Notes: generated by a model from the sequence alone, not told the origin. Counted from the first letter of the stretch, positions 51,850 through 61,846 are shown. The stretch: 64,000 bases of DNA from an uncultured Flavobacteriaceae bacterium (GCA_947497145.1 CANMFQ010000009.1:62001-126000); one strand, 5' to 3'. Numbers and translations: made by a program.

Positions 51850-52236
51850 ATGATTACACAAGTTACCAAAGGCATTAAAATTTCAGTAAACACAAGTTTT
51901 GAAGGTACTTTTTTCAAAAACTACAAAATGCATTTCGCGTTCGGTTACACCATTTCTATAGAAAACCAAAGTAAAGACCCCATTCAACTGATATCAAGAC
52001 ATTGGAATATTTTTGACGCCTTAAATGATATGGAAGTTTTAGATGGCGAAGGTGTCATTGGCAAAAAACCAGTTATTCAACCTGGTGAATCACACACATA
52101 CAATTCTGGTTGTCTTTTAGCCTCTCCAATAGGGGCCATGAAAGGGCATTACAATATGGTTAATTTTAATTCCAATGAAACGTTTAGAGTATACATTCCT
52201 ACTTTCAAATTTAGCGCTCCCTTTGCACTAAACTAG
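51850..52236 (+). CDS. apaG: ApaG family protein
   Basis: 128 residues, the full length of the family. The fold is an FnIII-like beta-sandwich with the conserved HFAFGYTISIENQSKDPIQL, SRHWNIFD, GEGVIGKKPVIQPGESHTY and SPIGAMKGHY. In enterobacteria ApaG is linked to Co2+/Mg2+ resistance; the molecular function is not established. Cytoplasmic. Confidence 0.94.
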   Translation: MITQVTKGIKISVNTSFEGTFFKNYKMHFAFGYTISIENQSKDPIQLISRHWNIFDALNDMEVLDGEGVIGKKPVIQPGESHTYNSGCLLASPIGAMKGHYNMVNFNSNETFRVYIPTFKFSAPFALN

Positions 52237-52433
52237 CAACTATGTATATTGGGTATTGAATTAAATACAACGACCTCCAATAAAAAAATCAACACCCGTA
52301 AAACATTCAATTTGTAGGCTAAAATAGCGATATATCACCAAAACGCAAGCCGTCGTCTCTGATAGGCCACCCCTATTTTCGCTACAATTCACTTCAAAAC
52401 TACGCAAGACTTTCTATTCTCATTTACTACCAT

Positions 52434-52441
52434 TACCTTTG
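52434..52441 (+). promoter_or_regulatory. -7 promoter box TACCTTTG for pruA
   Basis: Perfect TAnnTTTG, 37 bases before the pruA ATG. Confidence 0.65.
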
Positions 52442-52478
52442 CATTGTATTTTATTTATAAATAAAAAAAATTCACACA

Positions 52479-54107
52479 ATGGGTAAAGGTTTTTTTCAAG
52501 TACCAACAGCATTTAATGAACCTATAAAAAGCTATGCTCCTGGAACACCAGAAAGAGAAGCGGTTCTTTCACAATATAAAGCCTATTATGAAGGTCAGGA
52601 AGATATTCCTTTATATATAGGAAGTGAAGAAATAAAAACAGGCAACACAAGAACGATGTCACCACCGCATGACCACCAGCATATAGTTGGCACATATCAT
52701 GTTGCAGAAAAAAAACATGTAACGCAAGCTATTGACAATTGTTTAGCTGCTAAAGAGAAATGGGTTAATTTAACTTGGGAGCAACGTGCAGCAATATTTT
52801 TGAAAGCTGCCGAATTAATCGCAGGGCCATACCGCGCTAAGATTAATGCCGCAACCATGATTGCACAATCAAAAACTATACACCAAGCAGAAATTGATGC
52901 TGCCTGTGAGTTTATTGATTTTCTTCGTTTTAACGTAGAATATATGACACAAATCTACGAAGAGCAGCCAGACTCAGCTGAGGGAATATGGAATAGAGTA
53001 GAATACAGACCACTAGAAGGTTTTGTTTACGCAATAACTCCTTTTAACTTTACTGCAATAGCCGGAAACCTACCTGCAAGTGCTGCAATGATGGGCAATG
53101 TTGTTGTTTGGAAACCCAGTGATAGTCAAATATTTTCAGCAAAAGTGATTGTTGACATCTTTAAAGAAGCTGGTCTACCTGATGGCGTAATTAATGTAAT
53201 TTACGGTGACCCTGTTATGGTTACAGAAACTGTTTTGGCAAGCCCTGATTTTGCAGGAATTCACTTTACAGGTTCTACCCATGTATTTAAAGAATTATGG
53301 AAACAAATAGGAAATAACATACACACCTACAAAACCTACCCTAAGATAGTAGGCGAAACAGGTGGTAAAGACTTTATTCTTGCTCACCCAACAGCAAAAC
53401 CTGCTCAAGTAGCCACTGCTATTGTTCGTGGTGCTTTTGAATTTCAAGGACAAAAATGTAGTGCTGCTTCTCGTGTGTATCTACCAAAATCGACATCTGA
53501 AGAAATTCTGAATTTGGTAAAAAGAGATGTTCAATCTTTCAATAAACCAGGCAGCCCTGAAGACATGTCTAACTTTGTTACCGCCGTAATTCACGAAGGT
53601 TCTTTTGACAAACTAGCAAGTTATATTGATGCTGCTAAAAAAGATGCAACTGCTGAAATTATAGTTGGAGGCGAGTATGACAAATCTGTAGGTTATTTTA
53701 TTGAACCTACCGTTATTTTAACAACCGACCCTAAATATACCACTATGGAAACCGAATTATTTGGCCCCGTAGTAACCATATATGTTTATGATGATAAAGA
53801 CTGGAGTGAAACATTACAACTAATTGATTCAACTTCTGAATACGCTTTAACTGGTGCGGTTTTATCAAAAGATAGATACGCAATTGAAGAAGCTACGATA
53901 GCTTTGCAAAATAGTGCTGGTAACTTCTATATCAATGACAAACCAACTGGTGCCGTAGTAGGTCAACAACCTTTTGGTGGAGCAAGAGCTTCAGGAACCA
54001 ATGATAAAGCTGGTTCTGCTCAAAACCTTTTACGTTGGGTTTCTCCAAGATTGATAAAGGAAACCTTTGTTACGCCCGAGGATTACCGCTATCCATTTTT
54101 AGGATAA
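52479..54107 (+). CDS. pruA: L-glutamate gamma-semialdehyde (1-pyrroline-5-carboxylate) dehydrogenase
   Basis: 542 residues, the length of the stand-alone P5C dehydrogenase type. Aldehyde dehydrogenase motifs: AITPFNFTAIAGNLP, VWKPSDSQI, the general base in GETGGKDF, the catalytic Cys in FEFQGQKCSAASR, and ETELFGPVVTIY. It oxidises glutamate semialdehyde to glutamate with NAD, the second step of proline breakdown. No proline dehydrogenase gene is in the window. Strong terminator downstream. Confidence 0.96.
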   Translation: MGKGFFQVPTAFNEPIKSYAPGTPEREAVLSQYKAYYEGQEDIPLYIGSEEIKTGNTRTMSPPHDHQHIVGTYHVAEKKHVTQAIDNCLAAKEKWVNLTWEQRAAIFLKAAELIAGPYRAKINAATMIAQSKTIHQAEIDAACEFIDFLRFNVEYMTQIYEEQPDSAEGIWNRVEYRPLEGFVYAITPFNFTAIAGNLPASAAMMGNVVVWKPSDSQIFSAKVIVDIFKEAGLPDGVINVIYGDPVMVTETVLASPDFAGIHFTGSTHVFKELWKQIGNNIHTYKTYPKIVGETGGKDFILAHPTAKPAQVATAIVRGAFEFQGQKCSAASRVYLPKSTSEEILNLVKRDVQSFNKPGSPEDMSNFVTAVIHEGSFDKLASYIDAAKKDATAEIIVGGEYDKSVGYFIEPTVILTTDPKYTTMETELFGPVVTIYVYDDKDWSETLQLIDSTSEYALTGAVLSKDRYAIEEATIALQNSAGNFYINDKPTGAVVGQQPFGGARASGTNDKAGSAQNLLRWVSPRLIKETFVTPEDYRYPFLG

Positions 54108-54130
54108 AACAAATTCTATTAAACACATTA

Positions 54131-54168
54131 ACAAAAGCCTGTTTTCAAAATTGAAAACAGGCTTTTGT
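54131..54168. terminator. Strong terminator after pruA
   Basis: Perfect 16-bp arms AAAAGCCTGTTTTCAA (54133-54148) and TTGAAAACAGGCTTTT (54151-54166), ending in a T run. Confidence 0.9.
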
Positions 54169-54374
54169 AGTTATATGCCTTTTTAACTTACATCGTATTT
54201 ATATGAATTACAACCCCTAACACTGATAACAAATCACGCTAAAAAACACTGAAAATCAACAAATTAAAAACAAATTGACAACATAAAACTTGCAATTCAC
54301 ACAATAAGTATGTAAATTTAACGTTAAGAGAATGTAAATTAAACGTAATAAACTAAAATTTACAGCAACCAAAA

Positions 54375-54515
54375 ATGAAAAGGCTTATGAATATCACTAA
54401 ACTACATATCAAATTACCTATGCTTATCTCATGTCTTCAAATTCACATTTGGGGATACTTAAAAATATACGCAAGAAAGTATAGAAAAACGTATTATCGC
54501 ATGCTAACCTTGTAA
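54375..54515 (+). CDS. Possible 46-residue basic peptide
   Basis: Starts MKRLMNITKLHIK and ends YYRMLTL, with a Lys/Arg/Tyr-rich C-terminal half (KIYARKYRKTYYRM). Two near-direct repeats ATGTAAATT at about 54309 and 54333 lie upstream. No database-recognisable feature. The rest of the 490-base gap 54,108-54,598 holds only the terminator at 54131. Confidence 0.3.
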   Translation: MKRLMNITKLHIKLPMLISCLQIHIWGYLKIYARKYRKTYYRMLTL

Positions 54516-54598
54516 GGCATACACAACAATTTAACTAAAGAACAAGACAGCATTCTTTCGTAAGCATCTAAGCAAAAACCTAGTCTAATTTTGTGTTT

Positions 54599-55234
54599 TT
54601 ACCCTTTATACTTTAACGGGAGATAGACTACTTTTTTAGTATCGAAAAATTCTTCGTCGAAAAAAGCGGTCAAATCAAAAACTTGAGCTGTCTTATAGTC
54701 TTTAAGTTCTTCAGTCAAATCTCCTCCTTTTAAATATAGGATACCATTTTTTCTTTCGTGAGCAGCCTCCTTTTTAATCTTTCCTTTTACCCAGTGGGTA
54801 AAAGTTGGCATAACCGCTACAGCCCTGCTTACAATAAAATCAAAATGACCGTTAATTTCCTCTACTCTAGCATTAATAGGGTTCACATTAGTAATTCCCA
54901 AACCAGTTACAACCTCATCTACAACCTTTATTTTCTTTCCGATGGAGTCAACCAGCGTAAACTGCGTTTCAGGAAAAAGTATAGCCAAAGGAATACCCGG
55001 AAAACCACCACCAGTACCCACATCTAAAACAGCACTACCTGGTTTAAATTGCTGAATCTTAGCAATACCCAAAGAATGAAGCACGTGCCGCATGTACAGC
55101 TCATCAATATCTTTACGCGAGACCACATTAATTTTTTGATTCCAATCTTGATACAAACTTTCCAATAAGCGAAACTGTCGCTCTTGCTCATCAGTTATAT
55201 TTGGAAAATACTTTAACAGAATTTCTATTCCCAT
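54599..55234 (-). CDS. rsmG: 16S rRNA (guanine527-N7)-methyltransferase
   Basis: 211 residues, full length for RsmG/GidB. SAM-binding VLDVGTGGGFPGIPLAILFP, FTLVDSIGKKIKVV and FDFIVSRAVAVMP are conserved. It methylates the 530 loop of 16S rRNA; loss is known to give low-level streptomycin resistance. Divergent from the desaturase gene; both have -7 boxes in the 121-base gap between them. Confidence 0.95.
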   Translation of the reverse strand: MGIEILLKYFPNITDEQERQFRLLESLYQDWNQKINVVSRKDIDELYMRHVLHSLGIAKIQQFKPGSAVLDVGTGGGFPGIPLAILFPETQFTLVDSIGKKIKVVDEVVTGLGITNVNPINARVEEINGHFDFIVSRAVAVMPTFTHWVKGKIKKEAAHERKNGILYLKGGDLTEELKDYKTAQVFDLTAFFDEEFFDTKKVVYLPLKYKG

Positions 55235-55251
55235 ATTTTTTGAAATTTCGT

Positions 55252-55259
55252 CAAAAATA
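55252..55259 (-). promoter_or_regulatory. -7 promoter box TATTTTTG for rsmG
   Basis: Perfect TAnnTTTG on the minus strand, 17 bases before the rsmG ATG. Confidence 0.6.
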
Positions 55260-55301
55260 GTATATTCACAGACATTAATATTTTCTTTTTTTAAGAAACC
55301 A

Positions 55302-55336
55302 TTGTTATTAAACGGATAGCTATTTCATTATCTTTG
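55302..55336 (+). promoter_or_regulatory. Promoter of the desaturase gene
   Basis: TATCTTTG at 55329-55336 with a TTG at 55302-55304, 24 bases apart, close to the usual -33/-7 spacing. The ATG is 19 bases downstream. Confidence 0.65.
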
Positions 55337-55355
55337 TAAAAAATATTTCCTTCCT

Positions 55356-56456
55356 ATGAATCAAAACACAATCAGATTCTCAAGAAAAGACTCAGCGCAA
55401 TTTTTCAAAACTTTAAACAAGCGCGTAAATGATTATTTTAAAGAAAACGAACTAAAAAAGACAGGTAATTGGCGTTTACATGTAAAAACCATTATCATGT
55501 TTACCATGTTCTTAGCGCCCTACTTTCTAATTCTCACTTTGGGGCTTCCTACATGGGCAAACCTACTCTTAACTATTCTTATGGGTATAGGTATGGCTGG
55601 TGTTGGCATGAATGTAATGCATGATGGTAACCATGGCTCTTATTCCAACAAAAAATGGATTAATAAGATTATGGGTAGCAGTATCTACATCTTAGCTGGG
55701 AATGTGTACAATTGGCAAGTACAGCACAATGTATTGCACCATACTTACACCAATATTCATGAGCATGACGAAGATATGGAAGCGGGGCGTATTCTCCGTT
55801 TTTCAAAACATGCCGAATGGAAAAAATACCATAAGTTTCAACATATTTATTCGGTGTTCTTATACGGTCTGTTAACTTTTAACTGGGCCATCACTACAGA
55901 TTTTCAACAAATGTATCGCTATACCAAACGCAAACTTTCATATGGCAAATTGCCAAACCCTGTGTTTAATTGGAGTACCTTAGTAGTTACCAAATTACTT
56001 TATATCACTATTTGGATTATACTACCATTAATATTTGTTGACATGGTATGGTGGAAAATACTTTTAGGCTTCTTTATCATGCACTATGTTGCTGGCGTAA
56101 TTTTAAGCGTTACTTTTCAACTAGCGCATATCGTTGACGAGGCTGATACACCTTTACCAGACCAAAATGGCACCATGAAAAATACGTGGGCCATACACCA
56201 ATTGTTTACAACAGTAAATTTTGGCACTAAGAACAAAATTGTAAACTGGTTTACAGGCGGGCTCAACCATCAAGTGGAGCACCACATTTTTCCTAATATT
56301 AGCCACGTACATTACACAAAAATTGCAAAAATTGTGAAAGAAACAGCGAAGGAGTTTAATTTACCTTATAACGAATATAAAACTACTCGAAAAGCTATAA
56401 TTTCGCACTTTAAGCATTTAAAAGAATTGGGTAAACAGCCAAAGCTGCAGTTTTAG
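55356..56456 (+). CDS. Membrane fatty acid desaturase
   Basis: 366 residues. The three His boxes that bind the di-iron centre are intact: HDGNHGS, HNVLHHTYTN and HQVEHHIFPN (QxxHH, as in front-end or omega-type enzymes of the linoleoyl-CoA desaturase group). Four membrane helices in two pairs (about 45-95 and 200-245). It inserts a double bond into acyl chains, probably to adjust membrane fluidity. There is no cytochrome b5 domain. Terminator follows. Confidence 0.92.
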   Translation: MNQNTIRFSRKDSAQFFKTLNKRVNDYFKENELKKTGNWRLHVKTIIMFTMFLAPYFLILTLGLPTWANLLLTILMGIGMAGVGMNVMHDGNHGSYSNKKWINKIMGSSIYILAGNVYNWQVQHNVLHHTYTNIHEHDEDMEAGRILRFSKHAEWKKYHKFQHIYSVFLYGLLTFNWAITTDFQQMYRYTKRKLSYGKLPNPVFNWSTLVVTKLLYITIWIILPLIFVDMVWWKILLGFFIMHYVAGVILSVTFQLAHIVDEADTPLPDQNGTMKNTWAIHQLFTTVNFGTKNKIVNWFTGGLNHQVEHHIFPNISHVHYTKIAKIVKETAKEFNLPYNEYKTTRKAIISHFKHLKELGKQPKLQF

Positions 56457-56475
56457 CGCTTCTTGAAAAAAAATC

Positions 56476-56526
56476 AAATAGCCCAATAGTCATAATGAAC
56501 ATTTGTTCTTGATTATTGGGCTATTT
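56476..56526. terminator. Terminator after the desaturase gene
   Basis: Perfect arms AAATAGCCCAATA (56476-56488) and TATTGGGCTATTT (56514-56526). The loop can extend the stem by three more pairs. Confidence 0.8.
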
Positions 56527-56576
56527 ACTAGCTAGAATACACACCGTAACTGTTTCATTTTTTAGGCTACAAACAC

Positions 56577-56584
56577 TAATTTTG
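56577..56584 (+). promoter_or_regulatory. -7 promoter box TAATTTTG
   Basis: Perfect TAnnTTTG, 26 bases before the aminotransferase ATG. Confidence 0.6.
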
Positions 56585-56610
56585 TATCGCATTTTAAAGA
56601 CGTATTTTCA

Positions 56611-57801
56611 ATGAATAATCAACTATCAGAAAGAATTAATAGTGTCACCCCTTCGGCAACACTTGAAATGGCTGCAAAAGCCCGAGAACTAAGAGCATCA
56701 GGAAAAGATATTATTGGTCTTAGCTTAGGAGAGCCCGATTTTAAAACTCCCGACTACATTAAAGAAGCTGCCATTACAGCTATTAATGATGGTTATAACT
56801 CCTACACTCCAGTTGACGGGTATGTAGAGCTCAAAGATGCCATCATTACCAAATTTAAGCGTGATAACGACCTTACTTACGACCGCACTCAAATTGTAGT
56901 TTCTACAGGTGCGAAACAAGCCTTGTATAATGTTGCACAAGTAGTATTAAACAAAGGAGATGAAGTGATTTTACCTTGCCCATATTGGGTAAGTTACAGT
57001 GATATTGTAAAATTGGCTGATGGTGTACCTGTTGAAGTTGCTACTTCAATAGACAACAACTTTAAAATGACACCCCAACAGTTAGAAGCTGCCATTACGC
57101 CCAAAACAAAAATGATATGGTACAGTTCGCCCTGCAACCCTAGTGGCTCTATTTATAGTAAAGAAGAATTAAGAGGATTGGCCGATGTACTAAAAAAACA
57201 CCCACAAATTATCGTTGTGAGTGACGAAATATACGAACACATTAATTACGGAGTTACCGCACACGCCTCTATGGCTCAATTTGAAGACATGTATGACCGT
57301 ACTGTTACTGTAAACGGGGTAGCAAAAGCCTTTGCTATGACCGGATGGCGTATTGGTTATATTGGTGCTCCTGCCTACATCGCTAGAGCATGTAACAAAT
57401 TACAAGGTCAGGTAACCAGTGGAGCAAACTGTATTGCTCAACGTGCTGTAATTACTGCTTTAACCGAATCACCAAGCCGTGTACAATACATGATTGATGA
57501 ATTTAAAGAGCGTAGAACACTAATCTTGAGCTTACTTAATGATATTGAAGGCTTCAAATGTAACGAACCTGAAGGTGCTTTTTATGTATACCCAGATATC
57601 ACCGCATTTTTTGGCAAAACGTTTAACGGAAAAGTGATTAACAATGCTTCTGATTTAGCAATGTACTTGCTCGAAGAAGCCAACGTTGCTACTGTTACCG
57701 GTGATGCTTTTGGTAACGGAAATAGCATAAGAATTTCATATGCTGCAGCAGAAAAAGAAATTCGCGAAGCAGTTTCTAGAATTAAAAAGGCATTGTCTTA
57801 A
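56611..57801 (+). CDS. aspC: Class I aspartate aminotransferase
   Basis: 396 residues, of the bacterial Ib aspartate/prephenate aminotransferase type. It has LSLGEPDFKTPDYI, GYNSYTPVDG, STGAKQALYN, SSPCNPSGSIYSKEEL, VSDEIYEHINY, the PLP lysine in NGVAKAFAMTGWRIGY and RISYAAAE with the substrate Arg. It interconverts aspartate and oxaloacetate with glutamate/2-oxoglutarate; some Ib enzymes also accept prephenate. Monocistronic, with a promoter and terminator of its own. Confidence 0.92.
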   Translation: MNNQLSERINSVTPSATLEMAAKARELRASGKDIIGLSLGEPDFKTPDYIKEAAITAINDGYNSYTPVDGYVELKDAIITKFKRDNDLTYDRTQIVVSTGAKQALYNVAQVVLNKGDEVILPCPYWVSYSDIVKLADGVPVEVATSIDNNFKMTPQQLEAAITPKTKMIWYSSPCNPSGSIYSKEELRGLADVLKKHPQIIVVSDEIYEHINYGVTAHASMAQFEDMYDRTVTVNGVAKAFAMTGWRIGYIGAPAYIARACNKLQGQVTSGANCIAQRAVITALTESPSRVQYMIDEFKERRTLILSLLNDIEGFKCNEPEGAFYVYPDITAFFGKTFNGKVINNASDLAMYLLEEANVATVTGDAFGNGNSIRISYAAAEKEIREAVSRIKKALS

Positions 57802-57830
57802 GAGCAAAAATACAACACTTACTTATATGC

Positions 57831-57863
57831 CCCGATATGCTTTTTTTGTATATCGGGTTTTTT
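57831..57863. terminator. Terminator after the aminotransferase gene
   Basis: CCCGATAT (57831-57838) and ATATCGGG (57850-57857) with a T-rich loop and a T run after the stem. Confidence 0.85.
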
Positions 57864-57948
57864 ATTTCGTCAATTGCAGCATAGTATCACTGAAAATAAA
57901 CGCATCTTGACCTAAATTACATACCCAGCTAGTTTTGTCTTTTTACAG

Positions 57949-59439
57949 TTAAGTACGTTTCCAAAAATAAGGAGTCATTACTATCAGTACTGTGAAGAGT
58001 TCTAACCTACCAGCCAACATCAAAAAGCCACACCACCATTTACCAGCGTCTGGCAGGCCATTGAAATTACTTAAAGGATTGAGGCTTCCCAAAGCCGGTC
58101 CTACATTACCCAACGAAGAAGCTGCCCCTCCAATAGCTGAAGCAAAATCAAGACCCAGCAAGCCCAATACTAGTGCTCCAATTATAAAGAGCAACATATA
58201 AAGTACAAAAAAGGCAATAATATTATACACTATTTCTTCCTTAACGGTTTTGTTATTATACCGAACAGGAATAATTGCATTTGGGTGTAGTGTTCTTTTA
58301 AATTCTAATAATCCGTTTTTTATAATCAACAAATGCCGCATTACTTTAATACCCCCCGAAGTAGAACCAGCAGAACCGCCTAAGAAAAATAATCCGAAGA
58401 AAAATATTGTCAAGAAAGGAGTCCAACTTGTAAAATCAGCCGTAACAAAACCAGTGGTTGTTATAACGGTAAGCACCTGAAATAATGCATGCCTAAATGC
58501 ACTTTCACCATAACCCAAAACCATAGGATGGTAATCAGAAACAGGCACTTCTGCCTGAAAATAAATCATACAAGCAGCTAAGGCCGTAAAAAGCACTATC
58601 GAACCTGCATAAAACTTAAATTCTTCATCTTTGATAACACGCTGTACCTTTCCCTTAAAAGCAAAATAACTAAGTACAAAGTTCGCGCCTGCTAAAAACA
58701 TAAATAAAATAACAATATACTGTACTGCAGGATTATCATTCCAATACGCGAGACTAGCATTTTTTGTTGAAAAGCCGCCTGTAGATAAGGTAGCTAATGC
58801 ATGATTAACAGCATCAAAAAAAGACATTCCCGCTATGCGTAATAAAATAGTCTCTGCTGCTGTATACCCAACATAAATCAACCACAATCGTTTTGCTGTA
58901 TCTGTTATTCTAGGGTGTAATTTATCAGCACTTGGCCCTGGTGCCTCTGCTGCAAACAACTGCATTCCACCAATTCCTAACAAAGGCAAAATGGCAATAG
59001 CAAGCACAATGATACCCATACCCCCAATCCAATGCGTCAGACTCCGCCACAATAATATACCCTGTGGCAATGCCTCTATATCATCAACAATAGAAGCTCC
59101 TGTTGTAGTATAACCTGATATGGTTTCGAAAAAAGCATTAGTAACGCCCGGTATTGCCCCTGAAAACAAATATGGCAACATACCAGAAAGCGACATCACA
59201 ATCCACCCGAAGGTTACAATAATGTAGCCTTCCTTTCGCTGTACTTCTTTTTTATGATTACGGGTAACATACATTAGCGACACCCCTGTAAACATTGTGG
59301 TAATTGATGCCAACGAAATACCTAAAGTAGCCCCGTCATTATAGAAAAGACTTACCAGAGCAGCAATAAGCATGAACCCACCATTGCATAGCAATAATAA
59401 GCCCATAATATGAAAAATAATTCTTGAATTTAATCGCAT
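57949..59439 (-). CDS. trkH: Trk potassium uptake channel, TrkH family
   Basis: 496 residues with the TrkH/KtrB fold: four M1-P-M2 repeats with pore Gly residues in SGYTTTGAS, LATLSTGGFSTKN, VITTTGFVTADF and GAASSLGNVGPALG. It forms the K+ channel in the inner membrane. Its ATG lies one base after the stop of trkA, so the two subunits are coupled. Confidence 0.94.
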   Translation of the reverse strand: MRLNSRIIFHIMGLLLLCNGGFMLIAALVSLFYNDGATLGISLASITTMFTGVSLMYVTRNHKKEVQRKEGYIIVTFGWIVMSLSGMLPYLFSGAIPGVTNAFFETISGYTTTGASIVDDIEALPQGILLWRSLTHWIGGMGIIVLAIAILPLLGIGGMQLFAAEAPGPSADKLHPRITDTAKRLWLIYVGYTAAETILLRIAGMSFFDAVNHALATLSTGGFSTKNASLAYWNDNPAVQYIVILFMFLAGANFVLSYFAFKGKVQRVIKDEEFKFYAGSIVLFTALAACMIYFQAEVPVSDYHPMVLGYGESAFRHALFQVLTVITTTGFVTADFTSWTPFLTIFFFGLFFLGGSAGSTSGGIKVMRHLLIIKNGLLEFKRTLHPNAIIPVRYNNKTVKEEIVYNIIAFFVLYMLLFIIGALVLGLLGLDFASAIGGAASSLGNVGPALGSLNPLSNFNGLPDAGKWWCGFLMLAGRLELFTVLIVMTPYFWKRT

Positions 59440-59440
59440 A

Positions 59441-60790
59441 CTACAAAAACAATCTTTCTATTTTAGCAATAGCCTCTGGTAAACAACATACAACAACGCG
59501 ATCGCCCTCTTGTATTCTAAACCCACCAAGGGCAATTATTCCTTCTCCATCACGAAAAACCCCACCAATAGTTGCTTTTTTTGGAAAATCAAGCTCGCGT
59601 ATTACGCTACCTGTTACTTTAGATTTTGGCTTTACTACAAACTCCAATATCTCAGCATTCAAATTATTCAATCGCATCGATGCGACTACCTCACCCTTAC
59701 GAATATGTCTAAAAATATTATTTGCGGCTAAAAGCTTTTTATTGATAAGCGTATCAATACCTATAGAATGTGAGAGCTGAAAATAATCCATATTCTCCAC
59801 CAAAGCAATTGTCTTTTTTATATGTTTTGATTTTGCCACCAAACAAGACATAATATTAGTCTCAGAATTTCCGGTAACAGCAACAAAGGCATCCATTGAT
59901 TCAAGGCTTTCCTCTTCAAGCAATTCTACATTGCGTCCATCGCCATTAATTACCAAAGCCGCCGGAAGGTCATCAGCCAAGTCAAAAGCCTTTTCTTTAT
60001 TCTTCTCAATCAGCTTTACGTTGAATTTTTTAGCACAAAGGTCTCTTGCCGCTTTAAAGCCAACCTTACTACCTCCTAAAATCATTACATTTTTAATATC
60101 TTCTTTACGCTTTCCAGTAAGTTTATAGAGTTCATCAACCCCTTCCTTTACAGTAATAAAATACACCTGATCACCCTCTTTAAACACGGTGTCTCCTCGT
60201 GGTATAACCGTATACTGGGTTCCCGTTCGTTTTAAAGCGATAGGCATAAAATGCAATTCGGGAAAAATTTTGGCAGCTTCCTTTACCATCTTGCCCACAA
60301 AAGGCGCTGATGTTGGCAAAGAAATACCTACCATAATCAATTTACCATCATCAAACTCATAGGTATCATTAAAAGCCGATTTATTCAACAACAATTGAAT
60401 CTCTGTTGCTGCCAATTCTTCTGGCGATATGAGCTCATCAATACCCAACTCATCAAACTTTATCGTGTCTTTACAATCTACAAATTCAGTATTTGAAATA
60501 CGAGCTATAGTACGTTGACAACCCAGTTGCTTTGCTAACATACAAAGTGTTATATTGGTAGTTTCAGAAGAAGTTACCCCAATAACAAGGTTTGAATTTT
60601 GTACTTGTGCATCTTGTAAAACAGCAATTGAAGTTGCATCACCTCGTAATACGCGAATATCTAAGTGGTTGTCTGCATAAGTCAAGCTCTCTTTACTTGT
60701 ATCAATCAACGTAATATCTTGAGATTCATAGGAGAGTAATTTGGCTAAATGAAAGCCTACCTCACCTGCCCCAGCAATTATAATTTTCAT
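59441..60790 (-). CDS. trkA: Trk system potassium uptake regulator TrkA
   Basis: 449 residues with the tandem RCK layout: NAD-binding IIIAGAGEVGFHLAKLL, RCK_C, a second MILGGSKVGFKAARDL, and RCK_C to the end. It is the cytoplasmic gating ring for TrkH, encoded immediately downstream. A perfect -7 box lies 132 bases upstream. Confidence 0.95.
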   Translation of the reverse strand: MKIIIAGAGEVGFHLAKLLSYESQDITLIDTSKESLTYADNHLDIRVLRGDATSIAVLQDAQVQNSNLVIGVTSSETTNITLCMLAKQLGCQRTIARISNTEFVDCKDTIKFDELGIDELISPEELAATEIQLLLNKSAFNDTYEFDDGKLIMVGISLPTSAPFVGKMVKEAAKIFPELHFMPIALKRTGTQYTVIPRGDTVFKEGDQVYFITVKEGVDELYKLTGKRKEDIKNVMILGGSKVGFKAARDLCAKKFNVKLIEKNKEKAFDLADDLPAALVINGDGRNVELLEEESLESMDAFVAVTGNSETNIMSCLVAKSKHIKKTIALVENMDYFQLSHSIGIDTLINKKLLAANNIFRHIRKGEVVASMRLNNLNAEILEFVVKPKSKVTGSVIRELDFPKKATIGGVFRDGEGIIALGGFRIQEGDRVVVCCLPEAIAKIERLFL

Positions 60791-60922
60791 TGAATGTTTA
60801 AATTGTTATGTACGGAATGTATACCTATTAGCAACCTCATAGTTTATGAAAGAAATATATCTTTTGGCATTATAGCCTTTCTACAGCTTATATTTTGGTA
60901 TAGTTTGCAACTATTTGCACCG

Positions 60923-60930
60923 CAAAATTA
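60923..60930 (-). promoter_or_regulatory. -7 promoter box TAATTTTG for trkAH
   Basis: Perfect TAnnTTTG on the minus strand, 132 bases before the trkA ATG. The rest of the 312-base gap to ubiE holds an imperfect inverted repeat (61033-61063) and the ubiE promoter. Confidence 0.5.
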
Positions 60931-61078
60931 CATAATTTTTATCAGGTCGTCACCTAACTTGTTCAAGTATTAAACTTCGCAGACAATACTTTATTGCGTT
61001 ACCAAAGCCACCTAAAGACTATATGCACACACCTACTATTTTAAAACTCAGGTTTTAAAGTAGCAGGAGTATATATTG

Positions 61079-61086
61079 TATCTTTG
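61079..61086 (+). promoter_or_regulatory. -7 promoter box TATCTTTG for ubiE
   Basis: Perfect TAnnTTTG, 16 bases before the ubiE ATG. An AT-rich inverted repeat CTACT..TTTTAAAAC / GTTTTAAAGTAG lies 15-45 bases upstream and covers the -33 region. Confidence 0.65.
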
Positions 61087-61102
61087 CAAAAAAATGCTGT
61101 AA

Positions 61103-61846
61103 ATGGCTAAAAAAGTAACTCCTTACAAAGATTCTTCATTAGGAAAAAAGGAACAGGTAACACAAATGTTCGACAATATTTCGAAAAATTACGACGGATT
61201 AAACCGCGTTATCTCTTTTGGTATTGATATTAAATGGCGTAAGCGGGTTGTTGCCATTTTAAAGAAAAAACAACCAACATCTATTCTTGACATCGCAACT
61301 GGAACGGGCGACCTTGCAATAAATATGATTGCTACTGGGGCTAAAAAAATTGTAGGTTTAGACATTTCACCAGGCATGCTTGAGGTAGGAAGAAAAAAGG
61401 TACATGAAAAAAAATTAGATCCTATTATCGAAATGGTCGTAGGCGATAGTGAAGACCTTCCTTTTTCTGAAAATTCTTTTGACGCTGTTACGGTAGCTTT
61501 TGGGGTTCGTAATTTTGAAACCTTAGAAAAAGGGTTAGCCGAAATCTATCGTGTACTAAAACCCGGAGGCACCTTTGTTGTATTAGAAACCTCAGTACCT
61601 ACAAAATCTCCTTTTAAACAAGGGTATCATTTTCATTGCAATTACATTCTACCTATAGTAGGCAGACTCTTTTCAAAAGACCGCTCTGCGTACACCTATT
61701 TGTCTGAATCTGCCGCAGTTTTTCCTCATGGTGAAAACTTCAACAATATTTTATCTAAAATTGGGTTTATAGAGGTAGAGAACAAACCCCAAACATTTGG
61801 AGTTGCCTCTATATATGTTGCTACAAAAGCACATAACGAGCAATAA
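61103..61846 (+). CDS. ubiE: Demethylmenaquinone methyltransferase
   Basis: 247 residues. UbiE signatures: [43 protein letters not shown], and the second family pattern [19 protein letters not shown]. It carries out the last step of menaquinone synthesis, the quinone of flavobacterial respiration and the electron acceptor of Nqr. The porT gene follows after 52 bases, a conserved neighbour in flavobacteria. Confidence 0.95.
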   Translation: MAKKVTPYKDSSLGKKEQVTQMFDNISKNYDGLNRVISFGIDIKWRKRVVAILKKKQPTSILDIATGTGDLAINMIATGAKKIVGLDISPGMLEVGRKKVHEKKLDPIIEMVVGDSEDLPFSENSFDAVTVAFGVRNFETLEKGLAEIYRVLKPGGTFVVLETSVPTKSPFKQGYHFHCNYILPIVGRLFSKDRSAYTYLSESAAVFPHGENFNNILSKIGFIEVENKPQTFGVASIYVATKAHNEQ

